In this document: piece by piece, positions 6,561 to 7,285 of the stretch
How the letters are laid out: each line of letters opens with the position of its first letter
How positions within the stretch are numbered: the stretch's first letter is position 1
Assembly: GCA_047616325.1 (NCBI GenBank)
Contig: JBLHGN010000187.1
Span: forward strand, 1 to 7,285
Origin: JBLHGN01 sp047616325
GTDB lineage: Bacteria; Pseudomonadota; Gammaproteobacteria; Pseudomonadales; Cellvibrionaceae
DNA: 7,285 nt
Direction: 5' to 3'
Program-made: the position numbers and the translations under genes
Notes under the pieces: model-generated
Database searches by the model: none
What the model saw: only the letters and a program-made list of their open reading frames with translations
Told to the model about the DNA's origin: nothing

Positions 6561-6949
6561 TTTGAACGCCGCCTTATTTGCTTGTCTGCTGTGTTCTATA
6601 TACTTTCGTGCTAACTCTAGGCTCGGAAGGCTTGCAGGTTTTCCTCTTTCTCAAGTCTGCTGTTCTGACAATCAAACTTAGAATAAGCTCCCCGAACACA
6701 AAATAATCGTCGTTTGTTTTGCTTGTTATCAGCTCGCGTACACGCTTTACTCTAACGCAGAGCTTCTTTTTTGGTCATCTACCCCAATTTTTTAGAGGTG
6801 TTTTTAGATGTATACACTTCCTGTGGTGCTTTGGAAACAATAAAAGAAAAAGTGATTTTATCGATAGTAAAATCAGCGTCTTTTCGATATCGGTATTGGA
6901 ATTTGTTTCCCTTTGACTCATGAGTAACTATTTTTAATAAGGGTTTTGT
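6561..6949. other. Gene-free divergent region between the DUF3313-like gene and clpB
   Basis: About 390 nt with no supportable gene on either strand and no tRNA or recognised RNA family. It should hold the promoter of the minus-strand DUF3313-like gene and that of clpB. The only weak heat-shock (sigma-32) lookalike is CTTCTT (6763-6768), 13 nt before CCCCAATTT (6782-6790). Its -10 part is reasonable but its -35 part is poor. Imperfect direct copies of GTCTGCTG followed by TTCT occur near 6584 and 6655, without a known meaning. The clpB-proximal part is AT-rich and holds the hairpin at 6853-6875. Confidence 0.6.
6853..6875 (+). promoter_or_regulatory. AT-rich hairpin in the clpB upstream region
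   Basis: TGATTTTA (6853-6860) and TAAAATCA (6868-6875) are perfect 8-bp inverted arms around the 7-nt loop TCGATAG, ending 74 nt before the clpB ATG. No T-run follows, so it is not an intrinsic terminator. It could be an operator or, if transcribed, a weak temperature-sensitive leader structure. It does not cover the ribosome binding site, so a classical RNA thermometer is unlikely from this element alone. Confidence 0.35.
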
Positions 6950-7285
6950 ATGCGAATAGATCGTTTTACCAATCAGCTGCAGCTAGCCTTGTCTGATGCA
7001 CAGTCGATTGCTGTTGGTCGCGACCATAACAATTTAGAGCCGGTGCATGTATTGCAAGCCATGCTCGATCAGCGCGGAGGGTCAGTTCGGCCGCTGCTTG
7101 CCAGTGCGGGTTTCGACTTGGTTGGCCTGCGTAATGAGCTCGCCAAGCTACTAGAGGGGCTGCCTAAAATTCAGAACCCAACGGGCGATGTGCATATGTC
7201 GCCGGATATGGGGCGATTGTTGAATCTTGCCGACAAATATGCGCAAAAAGCAGGCGATAAATTTATTTCTAGTGAAAGTGTCTTG
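6950..7285 (+). CDS. clpB: ClpB, AAA+ disaggregase (partial, N-terminal domain only)
   Basis: Hexameric ATP-driven chaperone that works with DnaK to pull proteins out of aggregates after heat stress. Only the first 112 codons are inside the window. They encode the start of the Clp N-domain: MRIDRFTNQLQLALSDAQSI, DHNNLEPVHVLQAMLDQRGG and VHMSPDMGRLLNLADKYAQK, which match ClpB rather than ClpA or ClpC. Both AAA+ modules and the coiled-coil middle domain lie beyond the edge. ATG 6950 is preceded by AAGGG (6939-6943) at 6-nt spacing, a good ribosome binding site. In P. aeruginosa clpB directly follows the yfiH gene; here a minus-strand gene and about 390 nt of upstream DNA separate them, so it probably has its own promoter. 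No convincing sigma-32 site was found. Confidence 0.95.
   Translation, partial: MRIDRFTNQLQLALSDAQSIAVGRDHNNLEPVHVLQAMLDQRGGSVRPLLASAGFDLVGLRNELAKLLEGLPKIQNPTGDVHMSPDMGRLLNLADKYAQKAGDKFISSESVL

Noticed and set aside
6763..6790. Possible sigma-32 promoter for clpB
   Set aside because: The CCCCAATTT -10 is plausible, but the CTTCTT -35 is a poor match to CTTGAA. It is not strong enough to list as a promoter.
6719..6916. 65-residue plus-strand open frame upstream of clpB
   Set aside because: It starts with TTG, has no ribosome binding site and has Phe/Ser-rich composition typical of AT-rich noncoding DNA. It overlaps the hairpin region.

Overview
The window comes from a Gram-negative gammaproteobacterium, most likely a marine member related to Pseudomonas, Saccharophagus or Teredinibacter. 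This is inferred from the protein sequences and from a gene set that matches the pilS - bamD (comL) - rluD - yfiH (pgeF) - clpB block known in Pseudomonas aeruginosa. The DNA has moderate GC content with AT-rich intergenic stretches. There are no rRNAs, tRNAs, insertion sequences or CRISPR arrays.

Layout: (1) 1-1234, minus strand: 5' part of pilS, a membrane sensor kinase for type IV pili, cut by the window edge before its ATPase domain. (2) 1235-1332: divergent promoter region with a perfect 17-bp palindrome. (3) 1333-2967, plus: nadE, glutamine-dependent NAD+ synthetase. (4) 2968-3048: convergent gap with a strong hairpin. (5) 3049-3963, minus: bamD, the outer-membrane assembly lipoprotein. 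(6) 3964-4109: divergent promoter region. (7) 4110-5803, plus: rluD and pgeF, two nucleotides apart and probably one operon. (8) 5851-6560, minus: a gene for a small exported DUF3313-like protein, split between two reading frames at a tandem TATTG repeat. (9) 6561-6949: a gene-free stretch upstream of clpB with an AT-rich hairpin. (10) 6950-7285, plus: start of clpB, cut by the window edge.

Most genes are housekeeping or envelope functions: NAD synthesis, outer-membrane protein assembly, 23S rRNA pseudouridylation, a peptidoglycan-editing/purine nucleoside enzyme and protein disaggregation. nadE and the DUF3313-like gene look like insertions into the otherwise conserved block.

The most interesting item is the split gene at 5851-6560. 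An ATG with a signal-peptide-like sequence reads into (TATTG)4-GATTG-TATTG and stops just after it, while the conserved body of the protein continues in another frame. The only interval where the frames can be joined (6396-6441) is largely this repeat. Removing one unit, or adding two, restores one continuous protein of 234 or 239 residues. This is the architecture of a slipped-strand phase-variation switch, seen here in the OFF state.
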